Below are positions 10,913 through 25,745 of a stretch of 64,000 nt of DNA, piece after piece (position 1 is the first letter of the stretch; every line of letters begins with the position of its first letter). Below the pieces are notes generated by a model. The model ran no database searches. It was not told where the DNA came from and saw nothing but the letters and a program-made list of their open reading frames with translations. The stretch comes from Prostheceraeus crozeri (taxonomy: Eukaryota > Platyhelminthes > Polycladida > Euryleptidae). The DNA is taken from contig CAJQUW010015597.1 in the NCBI GenBank assembly GCA_907163375.1, forward strand, positions 186,001-250,000, in the 5' to 3' direction. A program made the translations under genes and the position numbers.

Positions 10913-13900
10913 GTAAGTTGAATTTTAACCACGCAGAAATTAAATGATCGAGCTCTACTTCCGATGTGCGAAGCCGAAAAATATTTGCCTCTACAAAAAC
11001 TTTCACAAGCAGAAGACAAACATAAAGGGAGAAGAGAGGTGAAAGGTCTTTCGACTTTTTGTAGATATTGGCATGTCCTTAAACTCGTAACAAAGAAATC
11101 ATGCAAGAGTTTAAGATCGCAAATATGGCAATTAGCACAATCTTATATGAATGCATTGTTTTGTGAATAACAAGGTTCTTGTTGGAGCAGGTTTCTTCTG
11201 ACACAACTTTCCAGATCCGAGAAAATAGATTTCCTTGCAAAAAATTGGGTATTTGCAAGACCATGTAATTGTAAATCGTGATCACAGCATATTCAAGTAA
11301 TAACGAATATAATAATACATTTATAACGACTACTTTCTTATTCGTCTTATTATGCAACAATATTCAACAATGAGTAAAAGACGATGCTGTTCTTATGATA
11401 GGCAATTGTAAATAGACACAGCTTCTTACAGTCTCAGGATACAAAAAAATTAGACCAACAGGATTTCATGAATTTCTTGACTTCTCTCATATCCCTAATT
11501 CATAACCCATGTAGACAAGGTTGTGAACCGTTTATAAGCTAGAATTTTTACTTTGTAACAATTTACGAATCTTACCAAGTTTGTTCGTGGCATTCTCTGC
11601 GATATCAGCTAATAAGAGAGATTTGAACTTCATTAAGCTTCGAATGTATTCTTTGTAGCTCGTAATAAGATTTTCTTTATGTACTTGGTTCTTTAAAATG
11701 CGTAGAATGTTAACACGATGCGCTGTGAGTACAATTTGAATTTCAAATCTTAATCCTCATTGTTTCTTTATCCATCCTGTCAAACCCTGGAGTTGAAAAA
11801 CTGACCAAACTCAGAAATGGAGCGATGAGTCACGACCACTCATCAGAACTTTTCCATCGCGGGCCCTACATCACGGCGCCACCAAGTCGCCTGTAGAAAT
11901 AGAAACCTATGGGCCACGCCGTGGAAACTGTGGAGAATAATGGTCGGTGTGTTTCCCCTTCTCTTTGCGCTCTACTCGATTCTCATGAATTGTGGAAGTG
12001 AAAAAGTGAATTTCAAATTCATTGCAGCTTCGATTCACCTTCCCTCTCTACGCGGCTTTCATTCTCTCTTCCCATCCATTGTACATAAGCCTCCACTCTC
12101 TTCGCACTGTTATTCTTCTCATCCTTCTCCTTCCATCACTTTTTACTCTTTCGTGTCTCCACAGTATCGACATGTTTCTGTCTTGATTCGTCTCAACGCG
12201 CTAAACTCGACGTCTCAGGTAAATTTAATCATTTTGCGTCGGTATTCTCTCTCACTCGATCTCTTCTCACTTTCTGCTTGTCTGTATTTTCTTGTCAATT
12301 CTTTGATCCATCGATACTTTTTGATACTCTTCACTTCATGTTTAATTCTTCTTAATTGCGAATAACCACGAGCAAGAACTGAACGACACTGCTTTTTAAG
12401 AATCGATATGTACATACAGGTTGCGAGACTGTGTTTTGTTTTGTCTATGACAACAATCTTGATCACGAATATGCTGAATGACATATACGGTATATTGATA
12501 TGTTAGTGTTATATATATGTCAGCTTTGTAGATTTACAGCAGGAAATTCGAAATCGTGTTTGCATAACTTGCAGCAATTTTGATAGTGCAGCACATGCTC
12601 TATTATTTCAAAAATATAGTAAGATGCATGCAGTGCACAAATGAATCCAGAGACCAGACGTCTCATGCAATAGAATCGATTATCAGTTTTCAATCGATGT
12701 CAGCATATGTAAATGAATACAAGTATATAAACCAAAAGCACCCAAAAAAACTCGAAAAATCGTGTTCCCTGACCGGTTTTGGCTCTACAGAGCCTTGTCA
12801 AATGGAATAAAAAGTTCTGTTGAAAATTAAGAGATATCAAATGAACATAGACATAATACAAAATTAGTCCATTGATTTGTGGAACACAGCATAAAGAAAG
12901 AAGAATAGAGATCACAAGGGATTATTGTCTATTAGGCTTTGGCTGAAACATAGAAATAACAGTCGCCTCTTTTCTCTCCCGATAAAACTCACTGCACTGT
13001 GGGGTCATTCTGAATATTGGTGTCGCCCAGAATTTTACTGCTTAGCAGTAATGGTCTATTTATTTGCTTTCCATTTTTGCGTATTATTGAAATAAATATA
13101 TATTTAATAAACGTATATATTGATTATTCAAATTTAAGTAAATTTGATTATTTCCTACCTCTCATTTCAAGAGTCTGGAAGGGGATTTGGAAAACTATTA
13201 AACTCGCAAGATGTTACAACATAAAAAGCGGACTCAAAATATTTCCGAATTAAGCTTAAACATTATTGTACGATCCAAGTATTACTTTGGCCTCATTCAT
13301 ATCACTAACGACAAAATGGAAAGGACAATGCGATTTGACAGTAAGGGAAGTGTTTGATTTTAGTGAAAATTTAGCAGTTAATTAATATTCATCAAGCTTG
13401 TCTCATTTCCTACAAATGAAAATATATTCGTCATGTATGATGTGGTTGATAAACATGTTATATTGATCGTAAACTTTCATTTTGATATTTTCTTTCGATA
13501 CACTTCATATCACATAATATTCTCACAATTCTCTCAAATTGTTTCCAATTATCATCCAAAATTTTCCTGAAGGCAATGACATAGACTCCCACAGGTAATG
13601 CAGAAAATCGATGTCAGTCTAACGATGCAGCCTGCCTTCTCTAAATAAGGAAGCAAAAACCAAATGTCGATTCATTTGAAATGAGACACGTCACTTTATG
13701 ATATAGAAGATCCTCCAAACCGACAATAGAGCTGATTCGGTAGCAATAAACCTCAGCAAAATTAGTGTCTCTGTAATTATTATTTCAATATCAAAATTAG
13801 ATAGCTACGAATAAACTTCAATTATATATGGATGCTGCAGAATGTTTAATTGTAAGCTGCAAAAGAAATGAAATATCATGCGAGTGAGTGTATTGTATTG

Positions 13901-16900
13901 CATTCTAAGTTAATCTCTCGTAATTAGCAAATGTTCAGTCGAATATGACATCGAATTTCGGATCGATCTGAGACAACTACTTCCATATTTTATTATGCCC
14001 TCAATGTCGTCACTGATAGGAAATGGTAAATTTTTCCTCGCCAAAACAGGCAAATGTATGATCTAACATTTTTTTAATAACGTTGACATTGTAGTGAGTC
14101 GATAGTTATTTTGCAGAACTCAACATATACGTGTATTTTATTCGATAAAAATTTTACGTTTTAGCCGACGTTATACTTCAGCTGATTAGGAAAGACTGTT
14201 GCTAATGAATCCTGACTTTCAAGTGACCTAAAATCGGCGTGAAGAAGCAAATTGAGCGGAACAAGTGACGACTGACAATCGTCCATTCTTCATCACATCT
14301 GTTTTTAGACAGACATTATTAAGAAAATCATACACCTATAACATCGTGTCACTCAGAAATTAGTATTTGTGTGTCTTGAAGAAGATATCAGATTCTGACA
14401 GAATCATTAATTAATTGCAGATTTTTTAAATATACATGTAAATCTACGACAGCACTAATGAAACCAGGGATAACGAAATATAGCGTCAAATTGTTTTGAC
14501 TGACGGTTAAGTAAACTGCACAGCCTAGTTTTCTTTTGCTACTTATTAGTTTGTCACATATGAGAATTAATTAAGAATGAAGATTAGTTAATTAAGGAGA
14601 ATTAATTACCGAATGCCTATCTTCTTTACTAAGAATCTATGCTCTCAATTGCACTGCACATGTATGCTTAAGACAGACGGGCTTTTATCAGCGATGCTTT
14701 TGGAACTAATATCTATATATTTTTGTTCTCTCTTTAAACGAATGGTAATGCAGTATTTGTAGTCCTGCGCGAATTCGCCCTGTCGTAAAAAGCGTTTATT
14801 CAGCACAATTGAAACTCAGAAGTATATTACTGAGAGTAAGTGAATGAATCTCAATTGTGTTAGAATATATGAAATTGAAATATACGTGTATCTATACTTC
14901 ATTGCTGTGTGATGTTGTAATCTTCATTGTCTCTTTTGTAGTTTGAGTTCCCTCCTTGCACACCTAAAATGAAATCTCTTGGTGCCACTATTATTTTGAC
15001 GTAACACTACAATGCTCCACCGCTCCATACGTGTATCTCTACTGCAATATTGCTGCCCAGTGCCCAGTTATGCCATGTTCTACCGTAATACCTTTCATTG
15101 CTGTACCTTTGTTGCATGAACAGTATACGCGAAAAATGTCGGCAAAGTGAATTTCTGAGTTGATTGACTGCGAATAGCATTTTCATTCTAGTGGTTGACA
15201 GTTTTAGAGATTCTGATCAACTACTCGACGATCATCTTCAGATTGGAAATCATCCAGGAAACATTATAAGGCGCAAAGTAAACTCAAAGTCTTAATCATT
15301 TGAATTTCTCATCAAAGTAGATCAGACGTTGAATCTTCTATAGATGAGAATACGTGTTTATCTACCTTATACAAAATGTATCATTTCTCTTTTAGACTTT
15401 ATCTCAAATCTCATCTCCCAATGAGCGATCAAATATTCATTAGCTTCTTGCAACAGTTTCAGTCACATATGACCACATTCACAGTTCTAGTTACGTCACT
15501 TAATTATGTCATATTTTAGTAGGTTAAGCGAGTGATCAAACTAGGTTTATGTAAAGTGTTTTACATCCGGTATAACTTCATGGTTAAGAAGTATATTTGT
15601 TGATTACCTCTTATGATATTGATCTATATGGTGGGTGTATTGATGTATTCATTCGTAATAATGAGCATCGGGTCAATAATTTTCTCAACACAACAAATGC
15701 TTCTACTTCAAAATGTTAAAGCATCTGTAATATCGACAATCAAAAAATGCTCATTTTTCACTTTAAAGTATTATCTTTTTAACTACTAGCTGATCACCCG
15801 TCTCTTCGGACGGAATGGTTAATTCAATGACTTATTATATCGGTCATTAATGCGTTTTAACAAGACAGCTTCGTCAACAGCTCAGCAGATACTTAGGCAA
15901 TTGTCTCGATGAAAAATGATTCAATCCATCCATGTGCATGTCATTTATTTCGTCGATAAAATTCAGTTACGATAGATAACTGAATTTCTCGATTTTAAAG
16001 CAATGATGATTAATTTCAGCTTGGTTGTTATGACAGCCGAGAGAATCTACCAATGTGTTTACTCTTGAATGCATAAGAAACTTTTTTTGAATTGTATCTC
16101 ATTGCATCCATTACTCATTTCTAAGAATTTGTGGTTGAGGCCAGTTACTTCAGATAGCTTGACTATGTATGTGATATGATCGGGGTATCCATCGGCCTAG
16201 TTACCCTTTGATGCTATATTTCTTTGTGAAGAGCTGAGGAAACGCTTCGAATCGGTTTGAGTGATATTTTGCGATGAGATGTCCTGGTATGTTCGAAAAT
16301 CTACCATTCACTATTTTCATGTTGAGGAAGTTGAAATCTTTGGTTATTCCTACAACTTGGCCTATTATGATAGTGATAGCTATTAGTCAAAACCTTTACA
16401 ACCGTTGATGAGTCTATCAGTTGGCAAGCTTTTTATAAACAATGCCTCAGATGACTTTCGGGATCCTCTGTTCTTTACAACATCAGGAACAAATAAGAGC
16501 GAACGGCTTGTAATATTTACTTCTTCACAACCTCGCATGCTTCAATAAGTGCAAAAGTAACTCCGAGTTATATCCGAGTTATGTTCACATAAAATGTATG
16601 AATGTCAATCTAGTGCTCTGCCACACAAACTGTAAAAAGCTCTTAAAGTTTCATCCTAGATCTATGCCGCTTGTGTTTGATTGATTATACTTTGATGTCC
16701 CAATCTGTGTGTAATTGATTAATTTTTGACTTTAAACAAATTGATTAAAGTAATTAGTCCTGCTAAAGTATACTTTTATCAAGATTTTCGCTGATATGAC
16801 GGCCCTTTCGAAGAAAGAGGTGAACAAGCCGTCATACGTACAAAAATTAAGATAAAATTACATTTCAACAACAGGGATTTTTTTTAATAATTACTTCAAT

Positions 16901-18861
16901 CAGTATAATGATAATCGAATGTTAATTTGAGAATATTGTCTACTTGCTTTCATGGAGCCTTTGTGTAAACGGCCGCTTACTGCAATTTTTTAAAATCTTA
17001 CCGATAAATGCATGCTTATTATAATTAGACGGTTGGCGCTTGCTCAACCAGGATATTTTTTTAAAAAAAGTCGAGACTATCTTTGGACGAGTTGTTTAAT
17101 GCACTCGCTATTATACGGAAACTCTAGCTTTTCAACCTTGGGATTTTGTCCTGGGGTTTTGATCCAATGTCATTTAAAAACTTGGATGTTGCCATCACTC
17201 AAGTTTTTGACCAGCCTCACTGACAACAGTCGAATAATGTTCCCCTTTAATGATGCTGTTCACTCTGTGTGACTCTGTGGGGATGTGGTAGAACCATCCC
17301 CCATTGAAATGACTGTCTCCTTCCCGGGACAGCCATAGACATTTGTTCGCTTACTGTTGTTCGACTTCGTTTGGTGTGAAGCACGAATTATAAATTTATA
17401 TTACTGCCTTACAGTATTTCTTGGTATCTTTCGGAAGTGACCAAAATAAGAAGAGAATTTGTCGATCAACCCTCCAGTGGAGACATTTGTCTACATAAAC
17501 ATGTCTGAGAAAATCAGATCTGCAAAATGCTCAGCACTATATGAACTTGAAAACCATTAATCTTTATGTGCAGGTCGAGAGAAACTTCGTCCTTCTGATG
17601 CCATAGTTTACTGATGATGATGCCATCAATATCAAAAAATGTCTTTTGTTAGTTTCTGGACACTTTTTCGTAACCATTTTTTTTACCGCTTGATACTTAC
17701 TGCTAGATTCTACTTGATACTACAATTGATTTAAAGAGTTCATGTTTTTTGAGATACTCAGTGGATTCAGTAACCAGAGTCGAACGCTCCTTATGTGTAC
17801 TAATGTAGACTATTGTTACATCAATCCATATTTTCATCTTACTTATTTAATGTATATTAAGTAGTAGACAAAACTAACAATTATCAAGACAATTATAAAA
17901 TAGCACAGAATTTATGTATTTGGCTGTCTCTTGATGTTCTTGTCACAACCACAGAACTAAATATTTTGTCTATCTGCTTCGGTTTACTAGAAGTCAGATT
18001 TATTCGAAATCGACTTCCGGGAACTTAGTAAGTGGGCAAAAGTGAATTCCTAATACCTTACAGAGATAGGAAAAAGTCGTGCGTCGCTTGCGGATTACGG
18101 TGAATTCCAGCAAAGTGCTTCAACAACAATTCCTTCAGATTCGAAGAATTCAGGTCATTGCGCACAAGTTTTCTCCATTATGTTGGTCGATCCAATCATT
18201 ATTAAAAAAAAATAGCAGGCGCACGAAAATTAGTTCACCTGATGATTTCGCAATCCTCTTAGCATTCCTCGCTGCATAGTGCATTCACAATGTAGCCAGA
18301 CAGCGATGTGTGCTTTGGTGTGTGCGAAATGATATCACAGCACGCACACCACTCACTCACTGGCTGGTGTCCAAAGTCAGCTGACAGCTTGGTGTTTGCC
18401 ATTCCCAATGGTAAGCAATATACGAATTATCCATTCGAGAAGGAGCAAGTTGTCTAACTGTGATGTGCCATTTCGATGTTAAGGACAGATATGAAACTTC
18501 CATTCTAGGAAACCGAAGACGCGTGCGCAGATGAATCTAATTCTGTGGTTACAGCTCTTGACCATTAATTTTGCTTGGGGATGGATTACAAATATTGTTT
18601 TAGAAAAAATCTGTAGAATTGGAGCTAACTTAAAGGCCATTAACACACTCTTCTTTAGATTACTGAAACAGCAGCAGCCTCGCGAAGCGTCTAGCCCCTG
18701 CCTTGCCTGTACATGAATTTTTATTTATTTTCGAAGCCACAAATTGTGGAAGTGTTTTTTCTGCATCTTCTCATAACAATGATTCTCCCGTGCACGGCAA
18801 TCAACTGTAATGATACTACGGTTTTATTGAAACATCGTAGTGTTCGTCGTCTTTCAGCAAT
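10913..18861. other. Long non-coding stretch, probable intron
   Basis: No transposon or gene is recognisable. A GC-richer, pyrimidine-rich patch covers about 11810-12360 and contains a possible small exon (12165-12218, listed separately). A second patch at about 18290-18415 has CACACGC/GCGTGTG-type inverted pairs and ends in a donor-like GGTAAGC. The remaining open frames are short, AT-driven and without domains. Confidence 0.5.
12165..12218 (+). CDS. Possible 54-bp host exon
   Basis: A pyrimidine tract ending CTCCACAG (to 12164) and a donor CAG|GTAAAT (from 12219) bracket 54 bp. Two of the three frames are open. One of them joins in phase to the exon ending at 10912 (one base plus two bases completes a codon) and also ends in phase 1. 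The protein would be short, with no known motif. This rests only on splice-site appearance and composition. Confidence 0.25.
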
Positions 18862-19006
18862 TATGAGAAGGGAAGTTTTTCGACGATGACTTTATTGTAA
18901 AAATTCATAAATAAATAAATTTGACCATTATAAATAAAATTGGTCAAATTTATTTATTTATGAATTTTTACAATAAAGTCATCGTCGAAAAACTTCTCTT
19001 CTCATA
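18862..19006. repeat. Perfect-type hairpin, 66-bp arms
   Basis: The arm at 18862-18927 is the reverse complement of 18941-19006 with one or two mismatches, separated by only 13 bp. The outer ends read TATGAGAAG and CTTCTCATA. Such a short spacer points to a snap-back duplication or a tiny foldback element. A transcript would fold into a long hairpin. Confidence 0.9.
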
Positions 19007-21825
19007 TGGTTTTATTGTGTCTAATCGGCTTGCTTGTCTAAGTTTCTCAAAATTGCAACGTCTCTCTTTAAATAATCATCAGATATCCTATTTAATTATC
19101 AGAACTCAAGAGATCGTCGTTATTTGTATTAACCTGGTGTATTCGCGCGCATTCATTTTCACCACTGAATTATTGTATTATGAGGATGAATGATCTTTAA
19201 ACACGTCATATAAATAATCTGGCCTTAGAAGTACCACATTTCATTTCTCCTTTGGTAGCTAGATGATTGATGAATTGTTGAATCTAAGGGGTAAGGTCAC
19301 TTTCATGAGTGTCAGATTTGATAGCAATGCGCGGTTTACTATTTTTTGTCTTCGATTGATGAATCAGTTAGATATAGGCTTTATGAATATGTTGACTCGC
19401 TTTCATGCCACGGTATCGAAAAGTTGGCTTTTCCATGCTGCTTATTTCTTTAAAAAATCACATTTGTAATATTTAAAAAAATTGGTCTTTGTTCATTTTC
19501 AGGTTTCCAGCAAGCGTAAGGCTGCAGCAAATATCAATACGCCATAATCGTGTTCTGTTAAACTCGATAACTCTATCATATGCTGACGTGAAGCAGAAAT
19601 TGAACCACTGTGCAATTTGCCAACTCAGATGCCTTATACTACGGATATTCTTGTTGCTATCGTCTCGTCATTGTACATGTCCTCCTGCAAATTCCGCAGC
19701 CCTCATCTCATGCGTGCCAAACCACACTCTTGTTGGCAATCACTCCTTGTCGTACGCATCACTTACACTGCACACGAGATGAACTGCCGAGCTATCATGT
19801 CATCATCCTTGTCGTCATCCATATCCCATCTCTCTCTCTCTCTCTCTAGTCTAGTGGTCGGCGGTCCTGCCAAATTCACTGCCGTTCGTGTGATATTTAT
19901 CCCTCCCCTGTCGTATTCTTTGTGAGCCCCTCCGTTTCTATGTGATTTCCAACTAACTTATTATTTATCTTGATCTTATTGTGATGCTCTTTACTCGTAT
20001 ATGCGTGTCCGTCTTGTGCACGTTATGTCGCTTCTACGAAACTTGCTCCGATCAAAGACTTGAGCGTGCTTGCCGATTCAGCTCTTGCTCAAATCTAATG
20101 AATTCAATCATAACCGACTGGTCAAAGATATCGCATCTCTCCTCAGTCACTGCGCGGGCTAGCACTCTCTCGTCTGCGACGTTTAGAATGATGATCGTCC
20201 GTTTGAGTTGTATTTTCTGCACAAACTGTGATTTCATAAGTCACTGTAACAATTTTATCGACAGAGACCGTATTTACTCTACAATTTGCGCTGTTGGGAA
20301 AAGTTTTGTTAGGATATGTTTTAGAAGTACGGATTTTTAAAGCTTTCCCCAACACAGCCTGAAATGAAATGTTTAGATAACTTGACTTGAACCATTTTTT
20401 ATGTTAATTTTCCTATCGCGTTGTATTAAAATTATGCGGTGCTTCATCAATTAATCTGCATAAAATATAAACACTACAGTCACGAGATATTCCTGCATAT
20501 TTTATTAAGAATGGCAAATGAGAACATGTTACGCGATTTCCCTCACTTTTGTGCACTAGATTTTTATTCACTGAATTTCAAAGTCAGTGAAATAATGAAA
20601 TGCTCTACAAATGCTGATCAGAAAATGTCCCGATGAAATGTTGGTAGAGTGAATACGGTTAAACAATTTTTTTACAGTGTCACAGATGTTCTTTACACTG
20701 CTATGTTTAATCATATTCAAAGCACAATCAACTCAATCACTTGTTCCCTTGGTTATCGCACCAGTATCAGATACTCGATCGACATTTTACCACCAGATAC
20801 GGTTCTCTGCGCACGTCACACCGTGTTCCACTTGCCCTTTGTCACTTTTGCTGTTGTGACGCTCTGCTTGACTGCAGGGCTGTGACCTCATTTGTATGTG
20901 ACCGGCGTGTACAAGTAATTCAATCAAAAGTGTTTGTACAAAAATATAATAATGCACGTGACGTGGCACTCGTGTGTTTTTCTTCTTATTGAGCAAATAT
21001 CCCTAGCTATTTCGGCAAAGGAATTTTTAGTGGTAAAATAAACATGTACATACGTGTGCAAAAACCAGAAAAAATGAAATTTGCAAGACTAATATTCTTC
21101 ATAGTCTTCTGTATTTATCATAGGAAGTGGGAGCTTCTGCAAAAAGTCATATTTGTCCGATGTTTTGAAAGTGGACCTCTAGTCTTTCGAATTTCAGAAA
21201 GTAATTATTCACTGAATATTAGTTATAATTATTCACTGAATAATATTCAGGTACTAGTCTACAACATGGAGAGCTTGACCTACATGTGTAAGATTGTGAT
21301 AGTTGCCCATACATGAATTTACATGATTGTGATAGTTACCCGCTATTATTTCGTTGGCTTGTAATTAGTTCCCCGGTCAGTGCGTATCTTTGCACGCGTC
21401 ATAAATTTTGCAGTTGCGCGCAAATTAATCGTTTACCTGAATGAGTAGGTATGCAAATCATGGATGCATGCAAATGTATTCGCTTGAGCGCTGTGTGAAT
21501 CTCTGTAATAGGGTAGCATTTGCCAAAAGCGCCGATACCGATTCTTCAACAAATGGTCTCGTTCTAATTGCATATTCCTCTTTTTATGCGTTTTACAAGG
21601 CCGATATCTTAAACTGTAAGCAGTCACGTAGCAGACAATTTATCAGCCGAATCAGTATTTCGGCTGATGATACGTATTATCAGACAAATGTTCTGCTTCT
21701 CAGACAATTTTTGTCTCAACGCGCGGACTAATTTATATTATTATGTTTACTGCATATTATACTACTTATAACTAGTAGTTATATAAACTTTTATCAAAAT
21801 TGGATGGTATCAGGGCTACAATTCA
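19007..21825. other. Non-coding stretch with a possible terminal exon or UTR
   Basis: At 19488-19500 a pyrimidine-rich acceptor (TTTGTTCATTTTCAG) leads into GTTTCCAGCAAGCGTAAGG. Depending on phase this encodes VSSKRKAAANINTP and a stop, or a few residues and a stop. The next 1.4 kb is C/T-rich and GC-richer than its surroundings, with a (TC)n tract near 19830-19850. It looks like a 3' untranslated region or a non-coding RNA. The several overlapping open frames here (19489-20340, 20649-20992) have no recognisable domains. Confidence 0.3.
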
Positions 21826-21834
21826 CTTAATCGC

Positions 21835-22640
21835 GATTTACGGAAACTTTCTGTAAATCAGCAAAAAATTGTGTTGAGACTAGTGATTCGCCTAAAAATT
21901 GAATAAAAAAATAAGGGATGGGGAATCAGAATCTTGATTATTTATGACATTTTTGAAAATTGCGACCTGTAACCTGTTACAACCGTTTGATTTTTTTGCA
22001 CGAATGGCGTAAACATTAGGGAAGTTTTCTGAATGCTGTGGAAAGAGATTTGTCAATTGCCTACAGTTTATTCCTTACTACATACTTGTAGTTTATCAAA
22101 CATGGTAACAGTTGCTCAGAATATAAATTCCATATAGTAACACGTCATTTATCGTTATTTACATTTTGATAGAAGGACACTAATAGTTTGGTTCGAAATA
22201 AAATTCTACCACGTCAAGCTTATCTTAGGCAGCAAACATGTGACTTTAAAGATAATGAGAAATTTTTAAAGAGATGTTGTAATCTGATCTAAATGGCATT
22301 ATAATGACTGTAAAATGCCAATGTTTTGACTGTGAAAGTGTATTTTCAAACACTAAACAAACAGGACTCATGTGTCAGAACATGGAATTTTTACTGACAA
22401 TAACTTTAGGATGTTTGATAAACTAAAAGTAGTAAGGAATAGCTTGTAGGCTATTCTTACTAAAAAAAGTAAATTCTAGGCCATTGACAGATTTCCATTT
22501 CCACACCATACTATGCAGAAAACGTCATAAATTCACGAAATTCAGATACCCTTACACCCGTATTTTTTTATTAAATTTTTGGACGAATTACCAGACCCAA
22601 CAAAAGTTTTGAGTGATTTACGGAATTAACGGAAAATTGT
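21835..22640. repeat. Old foldback element, diverged long inverted repeat
   Basis: Arms of about 300 bp (about 21835-22140 and 22350-22640) pair imperfectly. Examples are CTTGTAGTTTATCAAACAT against its complement near 22415, AATAAAAAAATAAGGG against CCCGTATTTTTTTATT, and terminal TTTACGGAA/TTCCGTAAA. Divergence is much greater than in the other palindromes of the window, so this is an old MITE or foldback insertion. The spacer encodes nothing. Confidence 0.7.
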
Positions 22641-25613
22641 ATTCCCTGGAAGGCATGATTTTCAATTATATGAACACGCATTGTTAGTATTCTAAATCTT
22701 AACGTTCATAATTTCTATGCTATGATTGCAAATGGAAAACAATATTGTATGGACAGCACATCTATTGCATGCAAAAGTTGTCATTATCGTGCATTTTTGT
22801 CGATAATAATGCATGGAACGTTTCAACGAAAAAATGCACGGTAAAAAGCAAAAATACATGTACAGACAAGATGTCAGCCAGAAAGGTGTTTCTCTGATGC
22901 TCACCGAGTCTTTCCTTTTTAACAAACTGGTGTTTACACATTTTTATCAATGAATTATTAAAGCTCCATCTACAGTTGTCCGCAAAAGGATTATCAAACA
23001 ATATTGAGAGATGCAATGCGTTGATTTCCTCGGGGAAGCTGTTTTCAGTTCGACATTGACACGTCACATAAAGGCTGACATAAGACCGTCAACAAAGAAT
23101 TTGCGAAATGTCCCAAAAAGTACCATAAAGTTGATAGGCGTCCTCTCTTCATTGGTAGCAAGTCTTCCTTGAATGTTCTCTAAAGCAAAAGCTAGCACAA
23201 CTTCTGTCCTGCGTCTTCTTAAGTGTGACCATAATTGTGGAATTCTCGCCTGATGCAAACCTCATGACCAAAGATCTGATACGGTGCAGCTATTTGAGTC
23301 AGTCGTTCACTTGAGACTTTGTCATCCCATCCAATTTTGAGAATAATTTTCCAAATCTATTACCGCATTTTTTTCAAAATTAAATTTTCGCATTACATTG
23401 CGAGGTAGTAGTCTATCTCTGTCCGTTTTTAACCACTTTCATCGTTATCACCTACCACATTTACATGTATGTGCGACTTTTTTGATGGAGACTTGTCATC
23501 AGAATTACGACTCAACCTTTGATTTAATGTAGATGAAAGAGCGCATTTTCATTTTTGAGTAGGCTTTTGTTTCACCTTAAGCACCTTGCAAATGTTGAAT
23601 TTCTCAGAAAATTACTGCAACTTTGCGTACTGTGTCAGAGGGCAGGGCAGTGACATTAAAGCCACAAAGTGATTGAATTAATGCAATAGAGTAAGTATAG
23701 GTAGAGCGTCGACTCAAAGTAGTGTCTGTATGCAATGAAAATTTTTATATAAAGAGATTCAATTTTTTAGAGATCCTGTTGTCCTGGAGTTCCTGTTGTC
23801 AAAAAATCATTTGAGCAGCTTTTGAGAAGTTAAATTTTGCAAATTTATATACTACCGACATGAAGCCCTTTTATAAGTAACATGAAACAAGTTGGATATT
23901 AAAAGGAATGAATATTCGCTAACAAGCATCTTATCTAAGCGGAAATTAAGCTGATGATCTAGGAAATTTCATGAACCACATTATAATGCATGTCCCTGCA
24001 AGTTAAGGAAAAGTTGAAATCTCATTGTGCTTCTTAGCTGAGATGTCATGTTTTTAATTCAGTTTTCAGCGTGATGATTTTATGATTCACAAGGCGTCAT
24101 TTCTTGAATCTGAATAGTACTGTGGACCCATTAACATCTTTTAAAGTTAATTAGGATAAGCTTCCTTGATTATGATGTCTTGCTCTTGTCACGCTTCAGA
24201 ACATGGTGTTATTATAATAAAGCTGAGCTTTTGTGACCCATCGAATTGCTAATTTAACAAACTATATTGCCTCTCCAAATTGACGTGACATGAAGGATTT
24301 GTGGAAAACTAATCCTCATTCTGTATTGTTATCCTTATCAGTCAAAGTCGTTTACATTTCTCCAAACGTGTAAAAACTGCATATCTCACAGGTGATACTA
24401 GGTCTCGACCTGGTATCGACTCATGTTCCTTTAATGAAATCGAAACTGCATACACATCGGGGATTTCATAAATGCTGAGTTACCATTCTACCTAATATGC
24501 TTACTCTATGGATTCATGCTGCAGCTTTTATATCGGATGCTTCCTACTGATATGCATGACTTGAAATTTTCGAAATTTGTACTTTATGTTCAATGACTCT
24601 AAGATAAATATTAGTTCGCATGCCATCGAATTATCATTGATTCATATGGAAATCATAAAATGTTAACAATAGAAATCATAGCATGGTATAATCATGTAGA
24701 TATTTTTGGCCGCTACGCGACCAAATTATCTGCATGTTATACAATGCTATTATTCCTACAGTGCTTAAAATAAGTAATCTTCTTTCTTTAGACCTGCAGG
24801 TCATTTCAATTGCAGTTCTGCACATTTTACATATTGATACCACATGTCAATTCAGTTTTTAAATTGTTCTTTACAATTTTTAGGAGTATATATATAGGCC
24901 TACTTCCCTGAAGTCTGCATAGTTACGACGAAGGATAACTTACAATCGGCGTGATTCATGATGAGGCACGGCGGAAACCGGGGGGGGGGGGGGTTAACAG
25001 CTTTTCATGCCCTATCCCATAATTTAATTGATGTTCAAAATTTTCAGGCATATCATTGCTTTGACAGCCAAAGTTTGCCGATGAGTTACCAAGTTACCAT
25101 TTTCCACTTTTATCTGTTTAGAACAATCCCATTCAAGTGAAAACGATGCCGCAAAGCGTGGGATGGAGGCAATGGACAAAGCAAGCAAATAAAAAGCAGA
25201 ATTAGCTCATTTGTTTATGACAACGGATATGTCTACGACATGTCAAGCGACTGTGAATTATCTACCTGCTGAGAGATAACTCAAAAAAATGTTGGGATGC
25301 AATCAACACTTTTTCCTTGGGAAGTGAAGTGCAACTCAATCTCAACTCAAAGGACATCATGAAGCAATTCATTCAAAACCAATCACGACGACTAATTTTT
25401 TTGGAAGGTTTTGACTGACTCTATTTTGATTGGCCTATGATCTATATTCAATAGCACGATCAACTTTCATAACACTGCATTCAGTATGGTTCAGTGTCGA
25501 AGTCGGAATCTACATGTTTGATAAATGAAATCTCTATAATTTTCAAGAAAAAGTCTAGATTTAATGTTTTGTTATTTCTATTGATTTGGTAAAGCAAAAC
25601 TTTGATATCATTT
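22641..25613. other. Non-coding stretch
   Basis: No supported gene. A minus-strand frame at 23064-23258 (RRRRTEVVLAFALENIQGRL) has a coding-like composition but no recognisable domain or splice borders. A run of about 14 guanines lies at about 24980-24993 and may be unstable or mis-sized in the assembly. Confidence 0.5.
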
Positions 25614-25745
25614 GTTGTTGTTTATAAGTTGAAATTATTGAATTAATGTTATTTTTCAGTTTTTCTACGCACAGCTTTCGCTAATTGTGCGTAGAAAAAC
25701 TGAAAAATAACATTAGTTCAATAATTTCAACTTATAAACAACAAC
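25614..25745. repeat. Hairpin, 59-bp arms, 14-bp loop
   Basis: 25614-25672 is the reverse complement of 25687-25745 with one mismatch (GAATTAATG against GAACTAATG). The loop is AGCTTTCGCTAATT. It belongs to the same class as the hairpins at 18862 and 60283. No target duplication is evident. Confidence 0.9.

Noticed and set aside
15788-15835. CTAGCTGATCACCCGTCTCTTCGGACGG as a transposon end
   Set aside because: Similar phrases occur near ends of some repeats, but no partner end or duplication was found here.
19489-20340. Several overlapping frames of 79-119 codons
   Set aside because: All plus-strand frames are open by chance in a stop-poor C/T-rich stretch; more like UTR than coding.
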